Shown: positions 26,026-37,789 of the stretch, in pieces
How positions within the stretch are numbered: the stretch's first letter is position 1
How the letters are laid out: each line of letters starts with the position of its first letter
Source of the DNA: Hirundichthys speculiger
Taxonomy: Eukaryota; Chordata; Actinopteri; Beloniformes; Exocoetidae
Direction of reading: 5' to 3'
Assembly (NCBI GenBank): GCA_018398805.1
Contig: JAGFBZ010000363.1
Span: 620,001 to 684,000 of the forward strand
DNA length: 64,000 nt
The notes under the pieces: generated by a model
Database searches by the model: none
What the model was told of the DNA's origin: nothing
What the model saw: only the letters and a program-made list of their open reading frames with translations
Position numbers and translations under genes: made by a program

Positions 26026-29000
26026 TAATTTGATACAATTTTCTCTCTCCTGATTCTGGTTCTGACTCCTGGACTTTGACTAATGGCCAATATCAGCCAG
26101 ACGTTATCTCAGAGGTCCAAATGCCCATTCTAAAGCTGACTGGCTGCACTTATTTAGCTTACATGCAATATGTTCAGTCATACAGTTTGGGGAGAGCAGT
26201 TTCAGAGATGTATTTCCAATCCAGCCAACTTTACTGTGACCCCAAATGTTCAATTATTTATGTCTGCAATTCACCTAGGTGGAGTGACCTCAAAATGTAG
26301 GCATTCCCTGTCAATTTCACCTCTAAGCATATTCTCCCACTGACTAAAGCGCCTTTTCACTTATGTGCCTCTGAGCCTGTTCAGCGCCATGGGAAGGTTT
26401 AACATTATATTACAATTCAGATGCAGTTACAATTTATGCCACAGGTAGGCCTACAGAGAGGCGTCTACATGTGGAGCAGAAAATCGGCCCTGACCAGCAG
26501 GATGAACAAGACAAAATACATTAGAATTTAATTTATTTAAATCCAGTTTTGCCTGCAACCCCTTGTTCTGGGACCGTGGTGTGAGCTGTATTGGAGAGTG
26601 GAGTGCCAGTGCGGTCCCGTGGAGGGCGCATCAGCTCAACCAACTCGGTCAGTGTCACTCACTGACCTCAGGGAGTTATCCATCCCGGTCAAGGTCTCAG
26701 TCACGAACTGCCAGAACTGCTAATGCTGCTGTCTCTCGGCTCCCTCCTCAGCCTTCCTTCCTAAATCTGGACCAGCCACCGGTACTCCTCGCTTGGGTTG
26801 TCTGCACTGCTGTCGCGTAGTGGTTCTGGCAAGGGATCTGGTGGCGGTCCAAGTTTGGATTCTGAGTCTGGCTGTGGCTCAGGTTCACATTCAATTCTTT
26901 GTTGTTAAAATTAGGCTCTCTCTTTGCCTCCATCTTCACTTCCACATTTTGTAAGTGTTTTATTCTTGAATACAAATCACACATTGGCCATTGGCATAAC
27001 CATTTCCATTATTTCAATCACTTCTATGTGCAACTAGGCCTTGTGTCATGATTGACTGGACAAGCTACTTATTGGTTTCAGGTTGCACAGTAGGCATACC
27101 TTTGTGATTTTCAGATGGACTGGCGAAACATCGTGCGCATTTCTTTTTTTAAAATCTTTTAATGGGATACAGGATTAAATCATGATCACTCTTAAGGCAC
27201 CCTATTAAAATTTGAGGTGTGGTTTATATTTTTCACAGGTTTCAATGGCATTTACAGGTGTTAAGCAAACTCTGTTCAGTGATTTGGAACGAACTGCCTC
27301 CCTTTTTCAATGAATCATCCCTCTTTATTAAGACTGCCTCCATTCTGGACTAGACAGGTGAGCGTTTCTGAAAGTAAGGATGTAATAATGCACTTAAAAG
27401 GAAAGTGGTTCAGCAGGGGAGCGTGATTATAGATCTGACAAGAGAATCGGCCCCTACTAAATAAAAATAGGAAGTTGCAAGACAGTATTGCTTAACTTCC
27501 TCTGCCGCGTTTTCAGGGCAACAAAAGAAAAATTGCGATTCTGTTTGCAAATATTACATGGTATTAGATGGTGTAAATACTTGCAGAATGTAAAGAAAGA
27601 AGTAAATGAAACAGATCCCAAAATGTTTGTGATGATAACAATATATTAAAAAAAACTTCATAGAGTTACAGGGAGATAGCAAACTATTATACCCACCTCT
27701 TGGCTAAAGATATGTTGTCTATGGGTTTGAGTACCAAATCAGAACTCTTGGAAAGAGATATTTTCCCCTCTTGTACATATTTTAGTCAAGTGTCCCTTCC
27801 AGAATATCACGATACAGAATAAAAGTTGTGATGGAGCTGAAAATTTAGTTTTATACCACAAGAACTGATTTGTGTTCAAGTAGGAGAACCGAGTCATCCA
27901 CTTCCTTGATGATGACTTTCACCTGATGAATCACTGCCTACAAACACCACACTTTCCTGTTTACCACACTGGCCAATCTGGTAATGCTCAAAAAAGATGT
28001 TCGAAATCTAATCCAGTGAGTGAAAATTGAATTTCTCAAATCATATCACGGTTGTAAGATTTGTCAGAGATATTGCAATTAGATATTTCCCCAAATCGTT
28101 CGTCCCAACTGAATGGTCAAAAAGCATGGCGCTTACAGAATTAAATTCAAAGCCTCTTTGATATTTCATGGGCAGATTTTTTGAATACTATTTGAGGTGA
28201 GGATTAAAAGCTTCTCTCCATTTTATCTTAACAATAGTCAAGGAATGAAAATGTGCAAGTAAAAGCCAAAGTATGCCACTAGGTTTTACTGACTTTTCAG
28301 TCGTGCAAAAGAAAGCAATAGATTTTTGCAGGGTGCTAAGAGCTTGTTATATGTATAAGAGCACATGTCTCTCTCACTCCTTCTCAGTCTGCTTTGTCCC
28401 CACAAAGAGTGCGATTACAGAAACAGCCCATCCTCCTGCTTCCAGGCCTCTGAGAAGAGACACATAAGATAATATCTGTGTGCGGAGAAAGCCAAGAGAC
28501 CAAAAGACACAATAATGTAGGTTGCATTGTTCTTTGCTTGGAATGTAAAAAACAAAATCATCAGATGCCAAGTTTTAGCAGTCAAAAATTGCTTTTTCCA
28601 TTTTCCAGATTATAGGATGAATGTGTATGTGGAGGTAGAGCATGAAACAGTAGTCATATAACTCAAATACACCCTCATAAAGTCCATGTTATCTCTCGTA
28701 CCTTATCTCTCCATTTCTTTCCTCATTTTCAAAGTAAAAAAAAAAGTGAAAAATTCTATTTCTGGCATGGCGTGTTTTATTGAAACGTATGGAGAACGCT
28801 CTATTGACATGTTCTGACTGAAGTGTGCGTGGGTGGCATTTCCACTTAAAAGCCAGAGCGTGAATTGTAATGAAGTGAGGAGGCAAAACAAATGAAGAGA
28901 AGGGGGCGGACTCTGCCGCTATGAGCAATGGGTGTACAAACAGCATCCTCACAAAGCAGGAGTGATTCATTTAAGTGGATTTTTGCATGCACCAAATTTA

Positions 29001-29883
29001 GCTTCTCTGCTTTGCATTTCTATACATAGAGAGGATCAGTCAAGAAGAGAGACGGAGAGGTAAGAAACTTGGCAAGCAAGTTTGTGAATTGCATTCGGGA
29101 GGGGAGAGAAAATTGTTATGCAGGAGAGTAGTTGGACGGCCTTGAGAGGCTAATGGAAAGATGGATTGGCCTGACAGAAAGAGCAAAAGACGAGAAGGAG
29201 AAGAGGGGGAGATGTAAGGATGCCAGCTGGAAGGATGGAAGGGATCGCAGGACAGCATAATTAGATTAGTGGGCAGAAAATTACAATATTTTCTTTGTAT
29301 TCTCTAGCAAACAGGATCCAATAATCCCGGGAATCTGATCAATGTGTGAGAAATTCTTAACACGTAATTCAAAGGCCTTAACAACAAATGTGTGCGTATG
29401 GGCACAAGTCAGTTTTTATTTTTTGTATCTGTAACATGGATTGGATGTGAGTGGGCTGTTGTCAACCCAATGAATAAGCATAATTAGGCATGAATACCAT
29501 CCTGCATGAGGTGATGACTGAATGATATGCACAGACACATGGATTAAAGATGAGTATGGTTCTTGATTCTGTGCAAGTCATGTTGTAATCTGCTGACCTG
29601 CATTCATATCCCTCACTAAATAAATAACAGCTGCACCATGTGTGTATGTCTGTGAGTGCTTTTGCAGTTGAGCAATCAGCAGTGCAGCTTGAGACTGGGA
29701 CTGGGCTTCAGCAGACAGGAGTGGGAGCTGTGGATGACACCACGCATGTGTTGCTGGGCTTTGAATCTCAGACAGTTTGACACACCAAACAAGATGACTC
29801 ATGTGAATAAACTGATGCACCTCCTCATACAAGCACAGACCTCGCATGAATACGACCCCGGAAGTGAGTTTGTAGCATCTTAC

Positions 29884-30093
29884 TCTTTGTGCATCCTGTT
29901 TGAAGACAGCATCATGCACGCTGCATGCAAAGAGAGCTGTGGGGAGGTCACTCAGGTCCATCATCTCCTCTGCGATGCCGTCTTGATCACTCTCCCCAAA
30001 CACCATGTCCTCTTCCTCCTCCTCATCTTCCTCTGGATCACTACTGTAGGCCTCTGAGCTGTTGTTCCACCCTTTGGAGCTCTCACGCAGCAT
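29884..30093 (-). CDS. rcan3: RCAN3 long-isoform first coding exon
   Basis: The ATG at 30,093 opens 70 codons ending at a GTAAGATG donor in phase 0. The product begins [11 protein letters not shown], has an acidic run ([14 protein letters not shown]) and ends [19 protein letters not shown] plus KQDAQR. This matches the N-terminus of vertebrate RCAN3, a regulator of calcineurin in Ca2+/NFAT signalling. The RNA-recognition-like fold and the SPP-box and calcineurin-binding C-terminus are on later exons outside the window. A likely 3' splice acceptor (CCTGCCTTAG) lies about 20 bases upstream of the ATG, implying a separate 5' UTR exon. Translation from an ATG 36 bases further upstream is possible but falls in or before that acceptor. 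NIPAL3 lies upstream on the same strand, as in human. Confidence 0.9.
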
Positions 30094-30639
30094 CGTGAAC
30101 TTGTGAATTGCTAAGGCAGGTGGGGACACCAGAGGTTGGAATCTGAGGACATGAGTATTAATAACTCATTAGAAATTGAGAGATGAGGTGCTTTGAGGAA
30201 AATGTGAGGATCAACAGAAACACTGCTTTGTGAGAATACAGTGTTTCACCAAGCATTGCCAATGATACCGCACAGGCTGTGAGGCAAATAAAGAGATGAA
30301 ATGTAAAGAAAATGTGACAAAGGGGCAAAATCAAGAGAGTGAAAACCCTACCAGTATCAACAGAACACATACAAAAAGACGTGCAGCGGTGTAGTAATGC
30401 TGGTGAATGACTTATCAGTTTTACAGTAAAAAACCTGTTGATCCAATGCATTTAGTAATTCTGCAGTCATTTTGGTTGTTTTGCATAGTGGCTCTTGAAC
30501 ACTCCTGTATTAGTCATCACATAAAACCCAGCCCTGCCCTGTTGCATTTGGTTCACTACTGTTAAGGTGGAAATGGCTGCAAATGGGAGGGGTACCAGAC
30601 CCATTTCATGAGATAAAATTATTGCAATATGACTGGGTA

Positions 30640-31130
30640 CGGCGGGTCAGGCAACTATTTTCTGAATTATCCAAACAAACAATCAATAAAATTATTTGAA
30701 CTTATTCAGAATGCAGCAACCAGAGGTTTCATATCTACATGGAAATTTCAACTTATCATTCCTGTACTGTTGTTGCTTAATTGTTACCAGCTCATTAGAG
30801 AAGGACTTTTAAAATCCTTCCTCTGGTTTACAAAGCACCCAGCAGTTCAGTCCTGCCACACATCTTTGAAATTTTCACTGTCTATAACCCGGTAAGACCT
30901 TTCAGGTCATGATGTGAAGGTCTTGCAGCTGAACCCAGGTTTGCTGAAGTGGTTTTTGATTACTGTGATTACAGTTCTCTTGAATAAGCCACTTGGTGAT
31001 CTGAGCCTGTCACCAATGTGTCTGCATCCAAAACTAAAGTCCCTAAGTTCACACATTTTTAAATACCATCTCTCAGGCCTACATTTATATACTGCATCTT
31101 TGTGTCTGTGTGGAAGTATGCTGTTGTATG
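30640..31130 (+). mobile_element. LINE (L2-like) 3' remnant
   Basis: A short open part reads LFELIQNAATRGFIS, which matches the conserved QNAAARV block of fish L2-type LINE proteins. It is followed by frame-broken sequence resembling the rest of that C-terminal domain. No 5' end is visible and the copy is inactive. Confidence 0.6.
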
Positions 31131-32219
31131 ATCTGAAGAAAATTTATATCACAATATATTTCTTAATTTTGGTCAGTGTGATGTAATTCCAATATTGATA
31201 TGAATAACATGAAAACCACTGAGAAACTATTCAAAATAAATAAATCAATGTTCACCTTTTATTTAAATTCATAGCCAAGCTAAGAAACATCACATTACCG
31301 ACAAACAAAATTCTTTGCATTGTCATAATAATGTATAATTAAATATTTAAAATGAGTTTAAAAAGGCATATTATTATTAATGAAACACTCTATTGAAATA
31401 TATAGTTATTGAATTACTGTCCAGCCCTACAAGTTTATTACATTAATATGTCCGTTTCCTGTAGATGAATAAGCCCACCTTTGACTATAACAATTTAATA
31501 GGTTTTTATAAAGAATCATCAAGCTTTAACCGACTCTCAAGGATTGAAGGTTAAATTAAGTCTGACCCCCATTATTTCCACTCTTACTGATGTTCTCTGG
31601 GAACGCGCGCGCGCACACACGCACGCGATCAACTTTGTACTAAGGTTAGAGTGCCATCTAGTGGTGAACATACCAAAATGACACTTAATAATCAACATTT
31701 CAACCATACAAATGTTTTAAAATCATGCTGATGCCAGATATTTGTATTACCAAGTAGGTCTATGGCATTACATTGAACCACTCCGTCTTGTAAACAGATA
31801 CAAAGCAACTGAAGACAACAACAACAGCAACAATATAACGTCACCGCTGTCAAATGGCTGTCAATGACCCTGACAGACAAAAATGACGTACAGCCGTACA
31901 GCTCGTGCAGCATTACGGCACGAGCTCTTAACCGCTCAAATTGCCTCGTGAAACCACTTTGCTTCCCGAATACTGTCAACAAACAAAACCGCACCAAAAA
32001 TTCTGACTAAAGTTCCTACTGACACGCACATGCAATAAGTTGCTGTTTTAATATCCCTCTTAAACCAGTTCAAAGGCAAATATTTTAATTGCCACTCACC
32101 TCAATTGCTGTCAATGAAACCGTGCGAAACGGAAACAAGCCATTATGAGCAGACAGTGAGTTATGATTTTCAAATAATTGTTTTCAATGGAACATACTGA
32201 TTATGCTATTTTGTTAAGG

Positions 32220-32460
32220 TTTGCTGTCAGATGACCGGGTGTTTGTTTTCACCGGATTATTAGGCGGCTTCAGACGCAGCCTACCATAGAGTCAGGACCA
32301 GCAGGTGGAACCAATGAAATGCAGCCGGCGGATCGCGGCGACCAATCACAGGAAGAAGGGGCGGATCCTGCGCGTCAAGGTTGGTAGTGTACCGAACAGT
32401 CAAGTGGCGCACGGCTCCCTTCTGCAAACTGGTTTAATTGGCTGACAGGTACGTCGCAGG
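32220..32460 (-). promoter_or_regulatory. Candidate promoter of the RCAN3 long isoform
   Basis: This CpG-richer patch has three CCAAT boxes (ATTGGT near 32,312 and 32,341 on the minus strand, CCAAT near 32,440), a GC box (CCGCCCC near 32,360) and little repeat content. It lies 2.1 kb upstream of the first coding exon, which appears to need an upstream UTR exon. A GT donor candidate (CTATGGTAGGC) is present near 32,283. Strand and gene assignment are inferred from position only. Confidence 0.4.
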
Positions 32461-32920
32461 CCTGTGGCTCACACATGTGGAGCAGTTCTTGAGTTACCAT
32501 GCACTTACAACTCATACACAGAGTTTCGCACAGAAATGGACAACTTGCTGTCCGGTGATTGCTTTGCAATCTGTAATCCACATAAAATGCAGTCATCCAG
32601 ATGATTTTATCATGTTGAAATTAGCCTATAAAACTCAGGTCTGCAAATATTTTTTTTAACCCTTAATACCAATGTTTTGGAGAATTAAAGACTTTTCCAG
32701 GTTGTTATAGGCTTTTTCTAGGTTATTCTGAATAATCTGAATTTAAATAACCAAGAAAAGTCTTTAATAACATTGAAAAGACAAAATATTAAATATTGTT
32801 CAGTTATTTTCCTTTGTCAAATGCAAAATGCAAGCAGACTACATGGCATGTTTTCTTTCTGTTGGCCACATCCATGGTGAGGCTGTTGATTTCTTTCCTC
32901 CCTGCCACCATGAAGTTTTC

Positions 32921-33024
32921 AAGTTCTAAACATTTGTATGTTTATAACATATGAGTTTTTCTGTAATATTTGAAGTTCTAAACATTTGTATGTTTATAAC
33001 AGATGAGTTTGCTGTAATATTTAA
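32921..33024. repeat. 52-bp tandem duplication (two units)
   Basis: Two adjacent units start AAGTTCTAAACATTTGTATG at 32,921 and 32,973 and stay nearly identical through TTTATAACA(T/G)ATGAGTTT. This is a simple local duplication in AT-rich DNA. Confidence 0.9.
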
Positions 33025-33920
33025 GTTTTAAATATATAAGTATAGAGAGTTTAACACTTTGATGAAGTCCAAACAAATAATAAAATAAATTCAGTTCTGC
33101 TCTGTATGATCATTCTTTTTTCAAGGCATACTGTATAACATTTTCAAATGTTCATGTTTTATGCAGTTCTTATTCTGAAAGAGGTACATCTCAATGTTCA
33201 GTGAAATAATGCATGTTTGCTCCAAATATCAATTTGAATAAACCATTCTTTATTTACATTTATTAATCTGAACATTCTTCATATTCACTCAGAAACAGCA
33301 GGAGGAGAGACTGAAGCTGTTTGGCATCACTTTCTTTCTCTTCCTCTCTCTCGTGCTAAGATTAGGACTAAATGAAAAGTTCTATTTACAACCACAAATA
33401 GCAAGTAGGCTTTGTCAAGCACAGAATCCCTTCCTTGATGGAGACCTGGCTCTTTGGTCCAAATATGGGCAATTATGTCATCCCCTATGTCAGCCAGGTG
33501 ATGTGCATCCAATTCAGTTAAATTCTCTGAATGGCAGTCAGAGAATGAGACAAGAGAGGAGTAATACTAGACTAACAAACTTTTATCCATCTTTATAGTC
33601 AAGTAAATTAAGTTTTTAATGTTCCAATACCACTTTCCCTCACAAAGACAGTAAAACAAGCATAAATGTGACAACAGTCTCTCCTTTTGTCTTTGAAAGC
33701 ACCAAGGAAACTGTATCTTATGTCATCTTACTATTAAAGAGATGATCTGATTTTATTCCTCAACTTTAGATACAAATCCAATGCTTCATAGGCATCAGCC
33801 GGTAGATGCCACCATCAGAATGTTGCAGAGGTTGTAGATGTCTGTGTCACATGGCATTGATGGTCGAAATATGCAGTTACTCCAACACAGCTGCACATCA
33901 GCTCTGTCCACCTGAGAAAT

Positions 33921-34981
33921 TCAGTCTTCAGTTGTGTAGAGCTCTGGGAACATGTACATGACTCGGGGCCGACCGTTGGGTACCCTGTCATTCCTTGATG
34001 GCCTGATGACATGTGAATCCCACACACGGATGGTCTCATCCAGTTCGTTCTGGAAAAACAGTGTATTTAATGTATAGATCAGTATATGTTGTATGTCATC
34101 ATTACTATTGCATTGCAATACAGTGCTTTGGCAATTCTATGTCACCCCAATAAAGCCATTTGAATTTGATATTAGAAAGTAAGTAACCACATTAACTGAT
34201 ATTGTCCTATCAGTCTTAGATAAGTTATCAGAGGGCTCAACTGAAACATGTTAAATTATGATATAAGCAAAAAGGACAACAATGTCAACAATGTTAACTG
34301 TATGGTGGGAGCAGAAGAATTACTTCATTAGTTGCCCTTGGAGAAATTCTTTTTTTCACTTAATTTATTACACACTACAAACATGCACAGAGAGAGAGAG
34401 GTTTATAGACGTTATTGTGGAGAGAAATGATGGAGTGATGGCTATAGTCTATATTCAAATTCATATTTCAGGATTGAGTGATAGTTATGTTTTGTCTCAG
34501 TGTTCCAAACTGGTCACAACATAAAATCGTTGTGATGACCTGTAATGCTGGCCATGCCACACAGGCTGTCATCAACAACTTATTCTGTTGCTTATCATTG
34601 CCATGACGACTGTACTGTTAAGGCTGCAGAAGTCGCCTGTCGATGACGTCACTGGGTGGCGACAGACGTAAAAACATATCACGATTCAGTTATTATCCTG
34701 TTAGCAAATAAAGACTGAGTTAAGATTAAATGTGTGGCTTGATAGCCACACATTTAATAGCCATTTAATAGCCTACCTGGATGATCCCCATGAAGCAGTA
34801 CTGAGTTAGACTTTTGTCTAAATATTCACCATCGAATAAACCACGGACCTTTAGATCAACAAACAGAGTGATGTAGAAGTCCATTGCTTCCTTCCGGAGG
34901 AATCCCCACCAACTTTCTATCCTCTGGTTTGTCGTGCTTGCCCCTTCAAACTTCTTTGCTCCCAGAATTTCAGTTATGTTC
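33921..34981 (-). CDS. Integrase-core-like protein, two 3' exons
   Basis: Exon A (34,777-34,981) has acceptor TTATTGTAG and donor GTAGGC. Exon B (33,921-34,049) has acceptor TTTTTCCAG and ends in TGA. They join in phase as 68 + 42 codons with no internal stop. Exon A carries GASTTNQRIESWWGFLRKEA and a TLFVDLK block; exon B carries NELDETIRVWDSHVIRPSRN and GRPRVMYMFPELY. This combination belongs to a widespread animal family of proteins with a retroviral-type integrase core (rve-like), many uncharacterised and multi-exon in fish. The catalytic Asp-bearing N-terminal part is not seen to the right, where repeats begin at 35.2 kb. The protein ends soon after FPELY, earlier than relatives I recall. 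A polyadenylation signal (AATAAA, 33,752-33,757) follows 165 bases downstream. It is either a truncated copy or the end of a gene whose first exons I missed. Confidence 0.65.
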
Positions 34982-35239
34982 CTACAATAAAAGAAGAAAA
35001 CAGAAGATTTTTTTTAGATCAGCAAACCAAAATATTCGCAGAAATCTAACATCATGATAAAATTTTCTGAAGACATTTGAATCATTATGAAATTTGAAAG
35101 GGAATTACGGTTAAAAATCCATGCAAATTAAATGAAAATGTTCCAGATTCTAGACATTCTCAAACATATTTCATAATACTTCAACATGTACTGTCTACAA
35201 GAACCACTTTTAGAAGCCAAGGGTCAACGTGCCAAGGAT

Positions 35240-35670
35240 CCCACCTTCAGCTGAAATTGCAAATCCCACAGCACGTGAGCATGCATCTTTTGGGTAAGGC
35301 CTGGCCACTAGGTGCTTGCCCATGGGCCCCTACACAAGGTCTGACTCTGTGGTTGGGCCTCTTGTTCAGGCAAGAGACACAGAGTACTGTGGAGTTTCCT
35401 CTCCATATGAATCTACTACACTACACTACGTCTAGACTGGTCCTTCCCCCAGGATCAATTTGCCTGGGGAGACCCTACCAGGAGAAATTGCTCCGGTCAA
35501 CATAGCTCCAAGGAGCACTTGAAGAAGATCTGCTGCTCCTCCACAGCTACACTGAAATGCAGTGGCGGGGCTATCTGGTTCAGATGCCTGCTGGATGCCT
35601 CCTGAGGGATGTAGACACTGACGTAATGAACTTCACAGAGGAAGATCATCTCTGTCACCTTGTGGTCAAT
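35240..35670. mobile_element. Non-LTR retrotransposon fragment
   Basis: This shares blocks with the fragment at 37.8-38.1 kb: a GGCCC-rich stretch, CCAGGATCAATTTGCC and GGGGAGACCCTACCAGG. It continues into a part reading AGATCTGCTGCTCCTCCACA and GGATGCCTCCTGAGGGATG. These are typical pieces of a common fish RTE-like LINE. It is fragmentary and non-coding. Confidence 0.5.
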
Positions 35671-36529
35671 GCCTAACGGAGATCAGTGAGAAATGAAAAC
35701 ATGTTTCAAAACACAGGCTACAAATTTTATGCATTATAAGAGCATTTTGAAAATGATTGTTCTGAAAGAATGAGAAACAGTATCATCTGGCATCATAAGA
35801 AGGAAGACTACATCAATCAACAGACATCCACTGGAACAAACGAGAAATATCTTTCAAGCACTGTTCTATAATTTTCCTGTTGTTGCTGTTCCTTAAAAAT
35901 TTCAGTGATTCCCAAAAGAGGACACACATCAGGAGGGACTGTCCTTTTTGACTAGGGCTGGGTTAAACGATTAGTTTTGTAATCGATTAATCTAGAAAAT
36001 AGTTTTTCGATGCATCGATTAATCTAACGATTCATTTTTAAATCCGATTCGATTCGATTTCGATTCGATTATCGATGATCTCCCCATAATTTGACCTATA
36101 TAGCAATTAATGCAAATTTAGCTCCATGAATAAAACACAAATTTCTTCTTTCAAGTTCAAAAATGAATTGTATTGAACAATACAACAATAAAGTGCACAC
36201 AGTTGTAGTGCAATGGAATCCTATAATAAAAAATAATAAAATGAAACTTTCCTTCAATAAATAAAACTGCAAAAAAAACAATCTGAACCAAAATCTTATC
36301 AACATAAAATAAATAAAAAATAACAGCAGCGGTGACAGCTGCAATTTACAATTTTGTAAATTACAAAACAACACAATGTGTGACAGCAGCAAATTAGCCT
36401 AATCATTTAAATCTGTGAAATAAATAACAAATAAATTCAAGTATTAGGCCTATTACAGTTAAGTGAACAGTAGTTTAATTTTTAGTAGTTAGGATGCTCT
36501 CAGTAAGTGCAGCAGCCTCCTGGGGGGTG

Positions 36530-36530
<1 letters not shown>

Positions 36531-36565
<35 letters not shown>
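36531..36565 (+). repeat. G35 homopolymer
   Basis: Thirty-five consecutive G residues lie within the hAT element, preceded by a second short G run. The length is likely to vary between individuals and to be unreliable in an assembly. Confidence 0.85.
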
Positions 36566-36566
<1 letters not shown>

Positions 36567-36964
36567 GCGGGGTTTCATCTGATAGTAGTCCTCCAAACTT
36601 TTCTGCTTATCCCTGTCCCTGAAAACATAAATCACAACACAGTGCACAGGTTAATAAAAATATATACTTCTAAATGATCTGCCCATACCAATAAAGTATA
36701 ATAATAATAATAATAATAATGATAATAAATTAACCTAAAAGTTGAAAGTTAAACTAACTTTAGCGTGTATTTGAGGAGTGTGTGTCTGTGTCAGTTAAAA
36801 AAAAGTGTGTCGGCAAGTGGCGAGTGTGTGAGGGGCGCGTGTGTGTTTAAGTGGGCACATGTTCTGTGTGTGCGAGGCTGGAGCACAAGTTACGTAGTGC
36901 GGTTTGGATGAATGACGGGGTTAATCACCGCAAACAAGGAAAGAAAAAGAAGTTGAAAACTTAC

Positions 36965-37186
36965 GGCGTCTTCTCCTCCACACAAGCAGCTCCCGGGTGC
37001 CTCTTCTTAAGGTGCTGGTGCATCGCGGTAGTGCTTTTATGATATGCCATCTCTATTTTTGCACAGGTCACAGACCACCGAATCGTTCCCTTTAGGTGTA
37101 TAGTACTCCCATACTTTTGACATCCTGTTACGAGATAGCTTCTTCTCCCCCGACTCGCTGCTACTCGATGCCGCGGCCGCCGCCAT
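36965..37186 (-). pseudogene. hAT transposase N-terminal exon (BED zinc finger)
   Basis: The ATG at 37,186 opens MAAAAASSSSESGEKK, followed by a BED-type finger: VWEYYTP, then the CDLC cysteine pair, then MHQHLKKRH histidines after a one-base frame slip in an A run near 37,053. The exon ends at a GTAAGT donor. BED fingers bind transposon ends in hAT transposases. The rest of the protein is missing and the finger itself is frame-broken, so no functional product is expected. Confidence 0.8.
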
Positions 37187-37789
37187 TTTTTGATTCTGAG
37201 TGACGACGCATCGACGTGCAGATTTTGCGTCGACGTATTTTTTGCGTCGACGTAATCGATGACGTCGACGCGTCGTCCCAGCCCTATTTTTGACAGATCT
37301 AAAAATGTTCTGAAACAAATGTTCGATAATCATTTGTTGTTGGCTCATGTTTTTGTCACCGTCATGGATTATCAACACTGTCAGATGCATATTCTTTTGA
37401 TTTTCAAAAATACTTATTTTGGTCGAATTTATGCTGCTTCTTAACTGAAGGTATTTACGATTTACTTGTAATTCTATTGTCTCATTTCTCAAAGCACATA
37501 GATTTTACTATCTGAATATTAAAAAACAAGGTAGAAAATAGATTTAGAAAGTGAGATTTTCAGAATGGAACTAAATCACAACAGAGGTTGATTTGTGGTA
37601 TTTTAAAACATATCAAAGTTTATTATTCGATACTTGAAGACTTTCAATTCTCGATAATGCAAAAGTAGCACACTGTTTTGTTTGTCGGACAGCGCTGACA
37701 TTAAATGATACAATGATGTGAATAATTACTTTTCAAAAAGGATCATTTCTAACAATTACTATTCTTTTACATACTGGTAATTTGCTAGC

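Larger units (their letters stand above)
4721..29883. other. Large RCAN3 first intron, repeats only
   Basis: This is about 25 kb between the two alternative first coding exons. I see no further exon-like segment. Recognised content is listed separately: LINE pieces (10.1, 17.7-18.6 and 19.2-19.9 kb), a foldback element (14.7-15.8 kb), two Tc1/mariner copies (23.5-24.6 and 24.8-26.0 kb) and homopolymer runs. The rest (about 4.7-10.0, 10.5-14.7, 15.9-17.6, 20.0-23.5 and 26.1-29.8 kb) is AT-rich DNA in which I recognise nothing. Confidence 0.55.
35953..37286 (-). mobile_element. hAT transposon with 8-bp target duplication
   Basis: The element begins TAGGGCTGGG and ends CCCAGCCCTA. Both ends are flanked by TTTTTGAC (35,945-35,952 and 37,287-37,294), a perfect 8-bp hAT duplication. 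Subterminal regions are rich in CGATT-type repeats at the left and GTCGACG repeats at the right. The minus-strand coding part keeps only a BED-finger exon and a small second-exon trace (near 36,570-36,615, reading RDKQKSLEDYYQMKP). The dimerisation and catalytic regions are absent, so it is a deletion derivative mobilised in trans. It lies between the integrase-like gene and the orphan gene. Confidence 0.92.

Noticed and set aside
26540..26990. Possible coding segment on either strand
   Set aside because: Moderately GC-rich with open frames on both strands, but full of Pro/Ser/Arg low complexity and without a recognisable domain.
34644..34651. Another perfect CRE (TGACGTCA)
   Set aside because: It lies between the two exons of the integrase-like gene with no TATA box or CpG patch nearby, so a chance occurrence is as likely as a promoter.
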